Shown here: positions 1 through 5,409 of the stretch, piece by piece
Layout: the number at the start of each line of letters is the position of its first letter
Position numbering within the stretch: position 1 is the first letter of the stretch
Program-made: the position numbers and the translations under genes
Notes under the pieces: model-generated
What the model was told of the DNA's origin: nothing
Databases searched by the model: none
The model's input: the letters and a program-made list of their open reading frames with translations, nothing else
NCBI GenBank assembly: GCA_021199405.1
Contig: JAJQID010000129.1
Location: forward strand, 1-6,432
DNA from: Lachnospiraceae bacterium
Lineage (GTDB): Bacteria; Bacillota; Clostridia; Lachnospirales; Lachnospiraceae
Direction: 5' to 3'
DNA length: 6,432 bases

Positions 1-644
1 CTGGTCTGCTGGATTCCAAGAATGGTAAAGATTACAAGGCTGACCAGAAAGGCGGGAACGGTGGTCCAGAGCATGGACTTCACGTGATCTCCCAGCTTGG
101 AGCCCGCCACTGCCGGCGCCAGATTGGTGGTATCGGACAGAGGGCTTAATTTATCGCCGAACATGGCGCCGCAGATCACCGCGCCCGCTACCATACCGGG
201 GTTAATACCCATGGCGTTGCCGATGGCCATCATGGCCACACCGGCGCTTCCCACAGAGCCGTAAGACGTTCCCGTCACCAGACTTAAGACTGCGCAGAAA
301 ATCAATGCCAGCGGCAAAAGCCAGGTGGGATTGATCAATTGCAGTCCTCCCACAATGATCGTAGCAATGGTGCCGCTCTGCAGCCAGGTGCCGATCATCA
401 CGCCGATGGACATCAAAAGGATCAGCGTGGGAACTACCACACGCACCGCGTCATAGGCGCCGCCGATGATCTTCCCATAGTCAATCCGCAGCACCAGGCA
501 GAACAGATAGATGATGATCCAGCTGAAAAACAGGCCGATCATCGGACCGCCGGTCTTTAAACGGATGCAGACCGCCACCGAACCGATGATCAGAAGCAGC
601 AGTATGATTGACTGCGGCATGTTGAGTTTTTTGTCTTCTGTCAT
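1..644 (-). CDS. nhaC: Na+/H+ antiporter, NhaC family (N-terminal part, gene runs off the left edge)
   Basis: My translation of the reverse strand from the ATG at 644-642 gives 214 residues with no stop before the window edge. NhaC proteins are usually about 450-480 residues, so roughly the first 45% is present. The protein is very hydrophobic, with membrane segments near residues 11-28, 33-52, 70-88, 108-124, 132-160 and 194-210. Two signatures identify the family: TGTSYGSVGSAG (about residues 124-135) and GDKLSPLSDTTNLAP (163-177), a conserved polar loop of NhaC-type antiporters. The family exchanges external H+ for cytoplasmic Na+ across the cell membrane, sometimes together with organic anions such as malate/lactate; the exact substrate cannot be read here. 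The start is supported by a GAGGA-type ribosome binding site about 7 nt upstream and by a promoter at 768-796. The gene is divergent from the PAP2 gene. Confidence 0.93.
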   Translation of the reverse strand, partial: MTEDKKLNMPQSIILLLLIIGSVAVCIRLKTGGPMIGLFFSWIIIYLFCLVLRIDYGKIIGGAYDAVRVVVPTLILLMSIGVMIGTWLQSGTIATIIVGGLQLINPTWLLPLALIFCAVLSLVTGTSYGSVGSAGVAMMAIGNAMGINPGMVAGAVICGAMFGDKLSPLSDTTNLAPAVAGSKLGDHVKSMLWTTVPAFLVSLVIFTILGIQQT

Positions 645-728
645 TTTCTCTTCCTCATTTCGATTATTCGATCCGGCTCTCATTCCCGTTATGATCTCCG
701 CCTTCCGGACAATCCTTTCCGCTTTCCT

Positions 729-757
729 TTTGGCGTTCAACGCGTTAAAGTGCCAAA
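729..757 (-). promoter_or_regulatory. Hairpin at the predicted 5' end of the nhaC mRNA
   Basis: On the minus strand the outer arms UUUGGC and GCCAAA (6 bp) enclose inner arms UUUAA and UUGAA (5 pairs, one of them G-U) around a CGCG tetraloop, with a small 2/1 internal loop. The predicted transcription start (about 761, from the promoter at 768-796) puts the stem within a few nucleotides of the mRNA 5' end. Such stems often protect against 5'-end decay. The DNA dyad could instead be an operator: the centre AACGCGTT is itself palindromic. There is no U-tract, so it is not a terminator. The structure is visible; any role is inference. Confidence 0.45.
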
Positions 758-767
758 TCTGCGACTG

Positions 768-796
768 ATTATATCACTTTATATATGTAAAAGCAA
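768..796 (-). promoter_or_regulatory. Sigma-A type promoter for nhaC
   Basis: Read on the minus strand, TTGCTT (796-791) is followed by a 17 bp spacer and a perfect TATAAT (773-768). A TGA just before the -10 gives an extended -10 (TGaTATAAT). The predicted start is near 761, leaving a leader of about 117 nt before the nhaC ATG at 644. The -35 is weak (TTG then mismatches), but the extended -10 compensates. No other minus-strand match in this gap is as good. Confidence 0.7.
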
Positions 797-830
797 TGAA
801 AAGCACAGCAGAAAGTTTAGAAAGAATTTA

Positions 831-859
831 TAGTTTTCTCATTGCCGTTCTGCTATAAT
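831..859 (+). promoter_or_regulatory. Extended -10 promoter for the PAP2 gene
   Basis: TGCTATAAT at 851-859 is a perfect extended -10 (TG, one base, TATAAT). With a 17 bp spacer the -35 would be TAGTTT at 831-836, a poor match, so recognition would rest on the extended -10. Transcription would begin near 866, giving a leader of about 164 nt before the ATG at 1030. The nhaC promoter faces the other way about 35 bp to the left and the two do not overlap. Confidence 0.6.
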
Positions 860-861
860 GT

Positions 862-882
862 AATTTATGTGTCAATTTATGT
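862..882 (+). repeat. Direct repeat AATTTATGT x2, period 12
   Basis: Two identical 9-mers, AATTTATGT at 862-870 and 874-882, are separated by GTC. The 12 bp period is close to one helical turn, and the pair begins 2 bp after the -10 box, covering the predicted transcription start of the PAP2 gene. That is where a repressor could block initiation. The repeat itself is certain, but it is AT-rich and short, so chance is possible. A regulatory role is inference only. Confidence 0.35.
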
Positions 883-1029
883 TTCATACAAATGCAATCA
901 TATAAACAGCTGCTTCAACTGTAAAATTCATTCTGAAAAATCATCCCTTTTGGGCCGCATTGCTTCCGGCAGCTCCGTTTATATTCTGCCAATCAGCTGC
1001 ATAAAGGATGAGGAAAGGATCATTTACAT

Positions 1030-1698
1030 ATGACAAAAGAAATAACCTCCTGGGTGAAATCACACAAGTACTGCCTTGCCGGCCTTTATGCGCTGGTATT
1101 TCTGGCCGGCTTCGGCATTCTGGAGCTGGTGGAGCCGGAGCCAAAATATTACCTGCACTCTTCTCTGGACGATCTGATTCCCTTCAACGAATATTTCGTC
1201 ATTCCCTATTTTCTCTGGTATGCCTGGATTCCCTTCTTTTTCCTTTATTTTATGCTGAAGGACAAGAACTCCTTCCTGCGCTATAACTTTCTGATCTTCG
1301 CCGGCGGCACGGTCTGCCTTTTTATCTACGCCATCTGGCCCAACGGCCTGGAGCTTCGCCAGGAAATTACCTCCAACAATATCTGCGCCTGGATCGTGAA
1401 AACCATCCGTTCCATCGACCCGCCCTGCAATGTGTGCCCCTCCATCCATGTTTCCAGCACAGTGGCCGCTCACATGGTAGTGACCCGCTATCAAAATTTC
1501 AAACACAGCCGTCTGATCAAAGCGCTATCCTGGATTCTGGCGTTTCTGATTCCGGTTTCCACGCTGTTTATCAAACAGCACTCCGTCATCGATGTATTCT
1601 GGGGTCTGGTTTTAAGCCTGGTGATGGCTCTGATCTGGGAAATCATCCGGAAAAGCCCTGTCGGCAGACGCTTCTTATCTGAAAACACACAGAAGTAA
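1030..1698 (+). CDS. PAP2-family membrane phosphatase
   Basis: The protein has 222 residues, typical for the small bacterial PAP2 (type 2 phosphatidic acid phosphatase) group. The usual second motif appears as CPSIH (136-140, with His140), and the third as KQHSVID (182-188), where His184 and Asp188 would form the nucleophile/charge relay. The first motif is reduced to the LR pair at 109-110 after WPNG, as in the Aur1/inositolphosphotransferase-like branch. Membrane segments are visible near 14-34, 56-76, 85-103, 165-181 and 186-206. The family removes phosphate from lipid phosphates or polyprenyl diphosphates at the membrane; the substrate is unknown here. An AGGAAAGG site 11 nt upstream supports the start. 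An ATG at 1008 opens a different frame and is not used. The gene has its own promoter (831-859) and may read through to the downstream reductase gene, since no clear terminator separates them. Confidence 0.88.
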   Translation: MTKEITSWVKSHKYCLAGLYALVFLAGFGILELVEPEPKYYLHSSLDDLIPFNEYFVIPYFLWYAWIPFFFLYFMLKDKNSFLRYNFLIFAGGTVCLFIYAIWPNGLELRQEITSNNICAWIVKTIRSIDPPCNVCPSIHVSSTVAAHMVVTRYQNFKHSRLIKALSWILAFLIPVSTLFIKQHSVIDVFWGLVLSLVMALIWEIIRKSPVGRRFLSENTQK

Positions 1699-1761
1699 GA
1701 AGTTGGAAGCTTATAAAATCTGATATGTAATCTGCTTTGACCGCTGAAATCCGAAAGCCGA

Positions 1762-1774
1762 CAGCCGACGGCTG
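1762..1774 (+). other. Short GC-rich palindrome between PAP2 and reductase genes
   Basis: CAGCCGACGGCTG folds into a 5 bp stem (CAGCC/GGCTG) with a 3 nt loop in the 115 bp gap. Its left half is part of a direct repeat (AGCCGAC twice, 1756-1769). No T-tract follows on either strand, so it is not a convincing terminator. It could slow or partly attenuate transcription, but nothing shows that. Confidence 0.25.
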
Positions 1775-1813
1775 AATTGCCAAAATAAGAAATGAATCCG
1801 GAAAGGGTATCTC

Positions 1814-2305
1814 ATGGATATTACCATAACAGAATTTCACACCAAAAAAGAAATGTACGCGCAGATGGCGCAGCACATTCAGAATATTTTCAATGAAACC
1901 ACCGACCTGTACGCAGCTTTAGCCAACACCTCCGCGCTGATGGCTCTTTATCTGAAAGACATCAACTGGGTCGGTTTTTATCTGTTAAAAAATAAGGGGC
2001 TTGTTCTGGGACCTTTTCAGGGAAAGCCCGCGGTAGCTCACATTCTGGTCGGCGACGGCGTCTGCGGCACCGCAGTAAAGGAGCGTTCGCAGCAGCGGGT
2101 GGACGACGTACACAGCTGCTGCAATCACATCGCCTGCGATCTGAACTCCTCCTCGGAAATCGTCACGCCGATTTTTGTGAACGATCAGGTTTTCGGCGTA
2201 ATCGACATCGACAGTCCGCTGCCCTCCCGCTTCGATGAGGAAGATGAAGAGGGCATGGGGCTGCTGGCGGAAATAATTGCGCAAAGAGTGAAAGACTTCT
2301 TATAG
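1814..2305 (+). CDS. msrC: Free methionine-(R)-sulfoxide reductase (GAF domain, fRMsr)
   Basis: The 163-residue protein is a single GAF domain, the normal size for fRMsr (E. coli YebR/MsrC). It carries the family signatures ALANTSALMALYL (35-47), NWVGFY (51-56), LGPFQGKPA (65-73), GVCGTAV (82-88), HIACDLNSSSEIV (105-117) and DIDSP (131-135). The enzyme reduces free (not protein-bound) methionine-R-sulfoxide in the cytoplasm using a cysteine relay. Cys108 matches the catalytic E. coli Cys118 and Cys84 matches Cys94. The third family cysteine (E. coli Cys84) is replaced by Val74, while two extra cysteines, Cys102-Cys103, lie just before the active Cys. The recycling path may therefore differ. 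GAAAGGG lies 6 nt before the ATG and fixes the start. A weak internal promoter (TTGGAA at 1703, TGTAAT at 1726, 17 bp spacer) is possible; otherwise the gene is read from the PAP2 promoter. It ends 8 bp from the convergent kinase gene. Confidence 0.88.
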   Translation: MDITITEFHTKKEMYAQMAQHIQNIFNETTDLYAALANTSALMALYLKDINWVGFYLLKNKGLVLGPFQGKPAVAHILVGDGVCGTAVKERSQQRVDDVHSCCNHIACDLNSSSEIVTPIFVNDQVFGVIDIDSPLPSRFDEEDEEGMGLLAEIIAQRVKDFL

Positions 2306-2313
2306 CTCCATGC

Positions 2314-3570
2314 TCATCTCATGCCACTGCTCTCCGTCCCTTTTTCTCTCCCCTGCGGCAGCTCCACCGTAAATCTCGTACCAAATTCCTCTCTGGAAAG
2401 GACCTCAATCACGCCGCCGTGAGCCTCCACAATCCATTTCGCGATGGAAAGCCCCAGCCCGCTTCCCCCGGTTGTGGAATTTCTCGCCTCGTCGGAACGG
2501 TAAAAGCGATCGAACACATGGGAAACCGCCCCGGCGGATATCCCCTCGCCCTCATCCTGCACCACATATCGGACACAGCCCTCCCCGGGAAAGGCGGACA
2601 GCTTAATCCTGCCGCCGGCAGCGGAATATTTGGCCGCATTATCCGTAAAAATGCGCACTGTCTGCTTGATCATCGCCACATCCGCCGTGCAGACCACGTT
2701 CTCCTCCCCGACATACGCATACTCATGCCCGCCGTCGATCATCCGGCATTCCTCGCACACCTCCCACAGAAGATCAGAAAGGACAAAACGCTCCGGCTTG
2801 AGCCTGTTGCGTCCGCTGTCCCCTCTGGCCAGAAACAACAGCTGCTCCACCAGCTCCTGCATGTGGTCGGCCTCATTTTTCAGCGCGTCAATGGCCTCCT
2901 CCAAAACCGCCGAATCCTCCTTTCCCCAGCGGTCCAGCAGATTGACATAGCCCTGAATCACTGAAATTGGAGTGCGCAGCTCATGGGAAGCGTCCGATAC
3001 AAACTGACTCTGCCTGCGATTGCTCTCCCGAATGCGGTCCAGCATATTGTTAACCGCCACCTCCAGGCTCTGCAGCTCCCTCTCCCCCGTGACAAGTCTG
3101 GCGTCCGGCTCCATATGAGAGATCGCCTCCTCCAGAATCCGGAACTTATCATTGTCAAAGGAGACCCTGCTCAGTTCCTCCGCCTGCCTGGCCAGATCGT
3201 TTAAGGGCCGCAGAATCCGCCGGATTTCCCTGGTGTGAAACAGCCCGGACACCAGCGTTTCCGCCTCCACAATCAGCACAAAAAGAAAGGCCGGAAGGGC
3301 AGTGCGCAAAAGTGCAAAAATATCATAGCTGCTCATCCCGCCGTTCTGAAATTCCACTATGTAATACAGATATTCCGATTCCATGGAAAAATATCTCTCT
3401 ATAATACTGCCGCTGCCCGGCGCCTGTTTTTCCACCCAGTAAAAAAAGGTTGAGACAAATCCTGCCAGTATGACCAGATCCAGATAGAAAAAAGCAGCCA
3501 ACATGCGCCCGCCAAAATACAGATTCAGCCTTCCTGCGATAGACGAGGCAGCTTTCGGCTTCTCTTTCAT
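2314..3570 (-). CDS. HAMP-type sensor histidine kinase of a two-component system
   Basis: The 418-residue membrane kinase has, in order: TM1 (about 22-44), a short external loop of about 45 residues (45-89), TM2 (about 90-112), a HAMP region (113-185) and the kinase core. The H-box is SDASHELRTP (192-201), with phospho-acceptor His196. The N-box is FTDNAAKYS (308-316, Asn311), the G1 box DEGEGI (339-344), the F-box FDRFYR (353-358) and the G2 box GGSGLGLSI (368-376). All catalytic boxes look intact, so it should autophosphorylate and pass phosphate to the regulator encoded just upstream (3575-4258). HAMP contains an added stretch of about 20 residues (near 143-163). The outside loop is too small for a classical ligand domain, so it may sense the membrane or a partner protein. 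An AAGGAGG site lies inside the end of the regulator gene. The signal is not readable. The type resembles ArlS/CovS-like kinases. Confidence 0.94.
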   Translation of the reverse strand: MKEKPKAASSIAGRLNLYFGGRMLAAFFYLDLVILAGFVSTFFYWVEKQAPGSGSIIERYFSMESEYLYYIVEFQNGGMSSYDIFALLRTALPAFLFVLIVEAETLVSGLFHTREIRRILRPLNDLARQAEELSRVSFDNDKFRILEEAISHMEPDARLVTGERELQSLEVAVNNMLDRIRESNRRQSQFVSDASHELRTPISVIQGYVNLLDRWGKEDSAVLEEAIDALKNEADHMQELVEQLLFLARGDSGRNRLKPERFVLSDLLWEVCEECRMIDGGHEYAYVGEENVVCTADVAMIKQTVRIFTDNAAKYSAAGGRIKLSAFPGEGCVRYVVQDEGEGISAGAVSHVFDRFYRSDEARNSTTGGSGLGLSIAKWIVEAHGGVIEVLSREEFGTRFTVELPQGREKGTESSGMR

Positions 3571-3574
3571 TGTG

Positions 3575-4258
3575 TCACCCCTCCTTAATGCTGTATCCCG
3601 CGCCCCGCACCGTACTGATCACCCTGACGCCAAAGCGATCATCGATCTTGGCCCTCAGATAGCGGACATACACATCGATCACATTGGTCTCCCCCGCGTA
3701 ATCATAGCCGCAGACCTCGTTGATCAGCTTCTCCCGGCTCAGCACCAGATTTTTATTTTTCAGAAGAACCCGCAGCAGCTCATATTCCCGGTGAGTCAGC
3801 TCGATCTGCTGCCCCTGAAAGGTCACCTCATGGCGATCCACGTCCATAGCCAGATCGCCTGCCCTCAGCACCGTTGTCTTAAGCTCCTCTCCCCTGCTTC
3901 GCCTTTTCAGGGCTGTCCTGATCCTTGCCAGCAGCTCCTCAATGGCGAAGGGCTTGGTGATATAATCGTCCGCGCCTGCGTCCAGCCCTGCCACCTTATC
4001 CATCACCGCATCCCGGGCTGTCAGCAGAAGCACCGGCACCTGGGAGGTCCTGCGCAGCCGCCGCAAAACCTCCAGGCCATTTAATTCCGGCAGCATCACG
4101 TCCAGAAGAATCAGATCAAACTCTCCTGTCTGCGCCAGCTCCAGCCCTTCCCGCCCGTTATGAGCCTTCCTCGTCTCGTAGCCCTCATGCTTTAATTCCA
4201 GCTCCACAAAACGGGCGATCTTTTCCTCATCCTCTACAATCAAAATTCCTGCGGGCAT
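3575..4258 (-). CDS. OmpR/PhoB-family response regulator
   Basis: The 227-residue protein is the normal length for the family. The receiver domain (about 4-117) shows the acidic pair Glu9-Asp10, phospho-acceptor Asp53 in LILLDVMLP, Thr80 in LLLTA, and Lys102 in YITKPF. After a linker, the C-terminal winged helix (about 130-225) shows LTHREYELL, a recognition-helix region near NVIDVYVRYLRAKI, and the wing VRGAGYSI. It should be phosphorylated by the kinase encoded 4 bp downstream and bind DNA as a dimer. The IEELLARIRTALKRR region and general pattern are closest to ArlR/CovR-type regulators. It is the second gene of a three-gene operon, 5 bp after the DUF4342 gene. Its ribosome site (GAGGAG, 4270-4275) lies in that gene's last codons, 11 nt before the ATG. 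Targets are unknown; autoregulation of its operon is plausible but unproven. Confidence 0.95.
   Translation of the reverse strand: MPAGILIVEDEEKIARFVELELKHEGYETRKAHNGREGLELAQTGEFDLILLDVMLPELNGLEVLRRLRRTSQVPVLLLTARDAVMDKVAGLDAGADDYITKPFAIEELLARIRTALKRRSRGEELKTTVLRAGDLAMDVDRHEVTFQGQQIELTHREYELLRVLLKNKNLVLSREKLINEVCGYDYAGETNVIDVYVRYLRAKIDDRFGVRVISTVRGAGYSIKEG
3578..3586 (-). promoter_or_regulatory. Ribosome binding site of the kinase gene inside the regulator stop region
   Basis: AAGGAGGGG on the minus strand is a near-ideal Shine-Dalgarno sequence, 7-9 nt before the kinase ATG at 3570. It also encodes the last residues (KEG) of the response regulator, whose TGA follows directly. Ribosomes finishing the regulator would expose or reuse the site, so translation of the two genes is probably coupled. 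Confidence 0.8.
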
Positions 4259-4263
4259 AGGTA

Positions 4264-4794
4264 TTACAGCTCCTCAAATTCTTTTCTGACGTTCTCACAC
4301 ATCTCGGCCGCCCTGTCGCAGGCGCCGTTTACATCCACATTTTCCGCGATCTCTCCCCGGAAGGAATATCGGAAGCCGCAGAACAGGCCAGCCACCAGCG
4401 CAATCGCCAGCGCCCAGAAAGCGGCAATCAGCACCACCACCATCACCAGAAGGGGCACCTCCATAATCACTCTGTCCCCCTTTTCCACCAGGAAATAATT
4501 ATCACAGCTCTTTCTGAATAATCGCTTCAGCTTTCCCTTAATGACATGCGACCGTTCTTTACGGCTCATCCTCCTGCTGCTTTCCTCATAGCTCTCCGAA
4601 GCGTCCCGGAAGCTTTCCGACTCTTCCCTTGTCGAATAGGTACTTCTCTCAGGCTCCTTAATCTTCCCCTGCCGCTCTAAAAGCACCAGTGCGTCCAGAA
4701 TATCCCAGCTGCTCTCCGCCAGGGCGTTGTACGCATCCTCATAGGAGACGCCGGTTTTCTCCCTGATTTTTTCCACCTTTTCCAGTTTTTCCAT
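4264..4794 (-). CDS. UBA-like/DUF4342 small membrane protein, first gene of the two-component operon
   Basis: The protein has 176 residues from the start chosen here. Residues 4-41 (KVEKIREKTGVSYEDA, then LLE) match the helical UBA-like fold found at the N-terminus of elongation factor Ts and in nascent-chain-associated proteins. A Ser/Glu/Arg-rich linker follows (about 48-80). Residues 82-148 resemble DUF4342, with one strong membrane segment (about 113-141) and a basic stretch on the cytoplasmic side before it. The C-terminal tail (149-176) is acidic. No function is established for DUF4342. An ATG at 4809 would add five residues, but the AGGAGG site lies after that ATG and 6 nt before the ATG at 4794, so 4794 is chosen. 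Its place ahead of a regulator and kinase suggests it modulates or is sensed by that system, which is inference. Domain assignment is by pattern recognition. Confidence 0.85.
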   Translation of the reverse strand: MEKLEKVEKIREKTGVSYEDAYNALAESSWDILDALVLLERQGKIKEPERSTYSTREESESFRDASESYEESSRRMSRKERSHVIKGKLKRLFRKSCDNYFLVEKGDRVIMEVPLLVMVVVLIAAFWALAIALVAGLFCGFRYSFRGEIAENVDVNGACDRAAEMCENVRKEFEEL

Positions 4795-4800
4795 GACTTT

Positions 4801-4806
4801 CCTCCT
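4801..4806 (-). promoter_or_regulatory. Ribosome binding site deciding the DUF4342 gene start
   Basis: The minus strand reads ATGAGGAGGAAAGTCATG. The AGGAGG overlaps the upstream ATG (4809-4807) and sits 6 nt before the ATG at 4794-4792. Ideal spacing makes the second ATG the initiator. The A/T-rich run just before it on the mRNA should keep the site unstructured. Confidence 0.8.
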
Positions 4807-4838
4807 CATTTTTTATTTTTTGCTGCATTCATGATCAG

Positions 4839-4852
4839 ACCCGCCGACGGGT
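4839..4852. other. Small GC-rich hairpin in the leader of the two-component operon
   Basis: ACCCG and CGGGT (5 bp) surround a 4 nt loop. On the plus strand the stem is followed by TTTTCGATATTTTT, which looks like a weak terminator, but no plus-strand gene runs into it. On the minus strand the hairpin lies in the leader, about 45 nt before the DUF4342 start, without a U-tract. It could end antisense transcripts or affect the leader; neither can be shown from sequence. Confidence 0.3.
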
Positions 4853-4977
4853 TTTCGATATTTTTATCCTGAAAAAAACAAACGGCTGCCTTTACCATCG
4901 AAGCCTATCATATCACCGCCGGATTAAGGTAAAAGAAGAAAAAGATTAAAATCAGATTAATGGAAACTCATAATAAA

Positions 4978-5006
4978 ATTCTATCATGGAGCAGCAGGAA
5001 TTTCAA
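4978..5006 (-). promoter_or_regulatory. Promoter of the DUF4342-regulator-kinase operon
   Basis: On the minus strand, TTGAAA (5006-5001, 5 of 6 consensus bases), a 17 bp spacer and TAGAAT (4983-4978, 5 of 6) form a good sigma-A promoter. A TGA before the -10 adds an extended element. The predicted start is near 4971, giving a leader of about 177 nt before the ATG at 4794. A second, weaker -10 (TGaTATGAT, TATGAT at 4912-4907) lacks a recognisable -35. The -35 box lies 2 bp beyond the T-tract of the upstream terminator. Confidence 0.75.
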
Positions 5007-5008
5007 TG

Positions 5009-5056
5009 AAAAAAGAGCGTATACCCTTTCCCATAGATTGGGACGGTATACGCTCT
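5009..5056 (-). terminator. Rho-independent terminator of the PARG-like/cysteine-cluster operon
   Basis: A perfect 12 bp inverted repeat (AGAGCGTATACC at 5014-5025, GGTATACGCTCT at 5045-5056) contains a second nested 5 bp stem (TCCCA 5029-5033, TGGGA 5039-5043) with a TAGAT loop. Read leftward, the stem is followed at once by six Ts (5014-5009). It lies 35 bp after the stop of the gene at 5092-5391. No T-tract exists on the other side, so it works for minus-strand transcripts only. Confidence 0.92.
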
Positions 5057-5091
5057 GACTTCTCCGAACATGAGGGAAGCATGACAGTTCC

Positions 5092-5391
5092 TTACTCCTT
5101 ATCCCATAAGCGGAATGTCCGTCTGTATGCGCAGTCATTTGGCAGAGTTGGGTTAAACAGCGCCGTGAACAGATTCACTTTTCCGCAGTGACTGCATTTG
5201 CGGAAACGATCTTCATACACCCTGCACAGGTGCGTTTCTTCATCCAGATTTTCACATGGGTCGTCAAAATGTATCGACACACGATTCTTTGCCCAGACAG
5301 AACGGGCATAGCAGCACTTTCCACAGCGATTACATAATGAATCCCAGTTCTTTCGCCATTTGAGCCAGGCTTTAAAAATACGAATCCACAT
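5092..5391 (-). CDS. Small cysteine-cluster protein, YkgJ-like (putative metal binding)
   Basis: The protein has 99 residues and nine cysteines: CNRCGKCC (Cys20, 23, 26, 27), DPC (Cys46), HLC (Cys56), RKCSHC (Cys66, 69) and DC (Cys87). The CxxCxxCC start, then PC, a spacer, C-x-V/I-Y and a further Cys, matches the YkgJ/UPF0153-type cysteine-cluster family, thought to hold zinc or an iron-sulfur cluster. The precise function of the family is not settled. The N-terminus is basic and aromatic (FKAWLKWRKNW) with no signal peptide, so it is probably cytoplasmic. The gene starts 18 bp after the stop of the PARG-like gene, with an AGGAG motif about 12 nt before the ATG (long spacing), and is followed by the terminator at 5009-5056. 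It is therefore the last gene of that operon. The C-terminal part (67-99) has two additional cysteines beyond the core pattern. Confidence 0.82.
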   Translation of the reverse strand: MWIRIFKAWLKWRKNWDSLCNRCGKCCYARSVWAKNRVSIHFDDPCENLDEETHLCRVYEDRFRKCSHCGKVNLFTALFNPTLPNDCAYRRTFRLWDKE

Positions 5392-5409
5392 TTTGCGCTC
5401 ACTCTCCTG

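Noticed and set aside
842..1033. Short plus-strand frame (63 codons) across the PAP2 leader
   Set aside because: It would begin upstream of the -10 box that should drive it, overlaps the PAP2 start by 4 bp, has no ribosome site and resembles no known protein.
1008..1286. Alternative frame starting at the ATG at 1008
   Set aside because: It overlaps the PAP2 gene in another frame and lacks family features. AGGAAAGG lies after this ATG and fits the ATG at 1030 instead.
1060..1506. Minus-strand open frame of 148 codons opposite the PAP2 gene
   Set aside because: The opposite strand encodes a clear PAP2 protein with its catalytic motifs and membrane segments; this frame has no domain and no good ribosome site.
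1703..1731. Possible promoter for the reductase gene (TTGGAA, 17 bp, TGTAAT)
   Set aside because: The -10 lacks the conserved A at its second position and the -35 matches at only four bases; kept as a weak possibility in the gene entry, not annotated.
2419..2964. Plus-strand open frame of 181 codons opposite the kinase gene
   Set aside because: It lies fully antisense to a kinase gene with all its motifs intact, has no recognisable domain, and is explained by the GC-rich codon use of the real gene.
3503..4084. Plus-strand open frame of 193 codons opposite the regulator and kinase genes
   Set aside because: It crosses the junction of two confidently identified minus-strand genes and encodes no familiar motif, so it is a shadow frame.
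4795..4809. Upstream ATG (4809) as start of the DUF4342 gene
   Set aside because: AGGAGG overlaps this ATG and is ideally spaced for the ATG at 4794, so the five extra codons are untranslated leader.
5006..5191. Plus-strand frame of 61 codons at the operon boundary
   Set aside because: It runs through both arms of the terminator and into the antisense of the cysteine-cluster gene, with no promoter or ribosome site.
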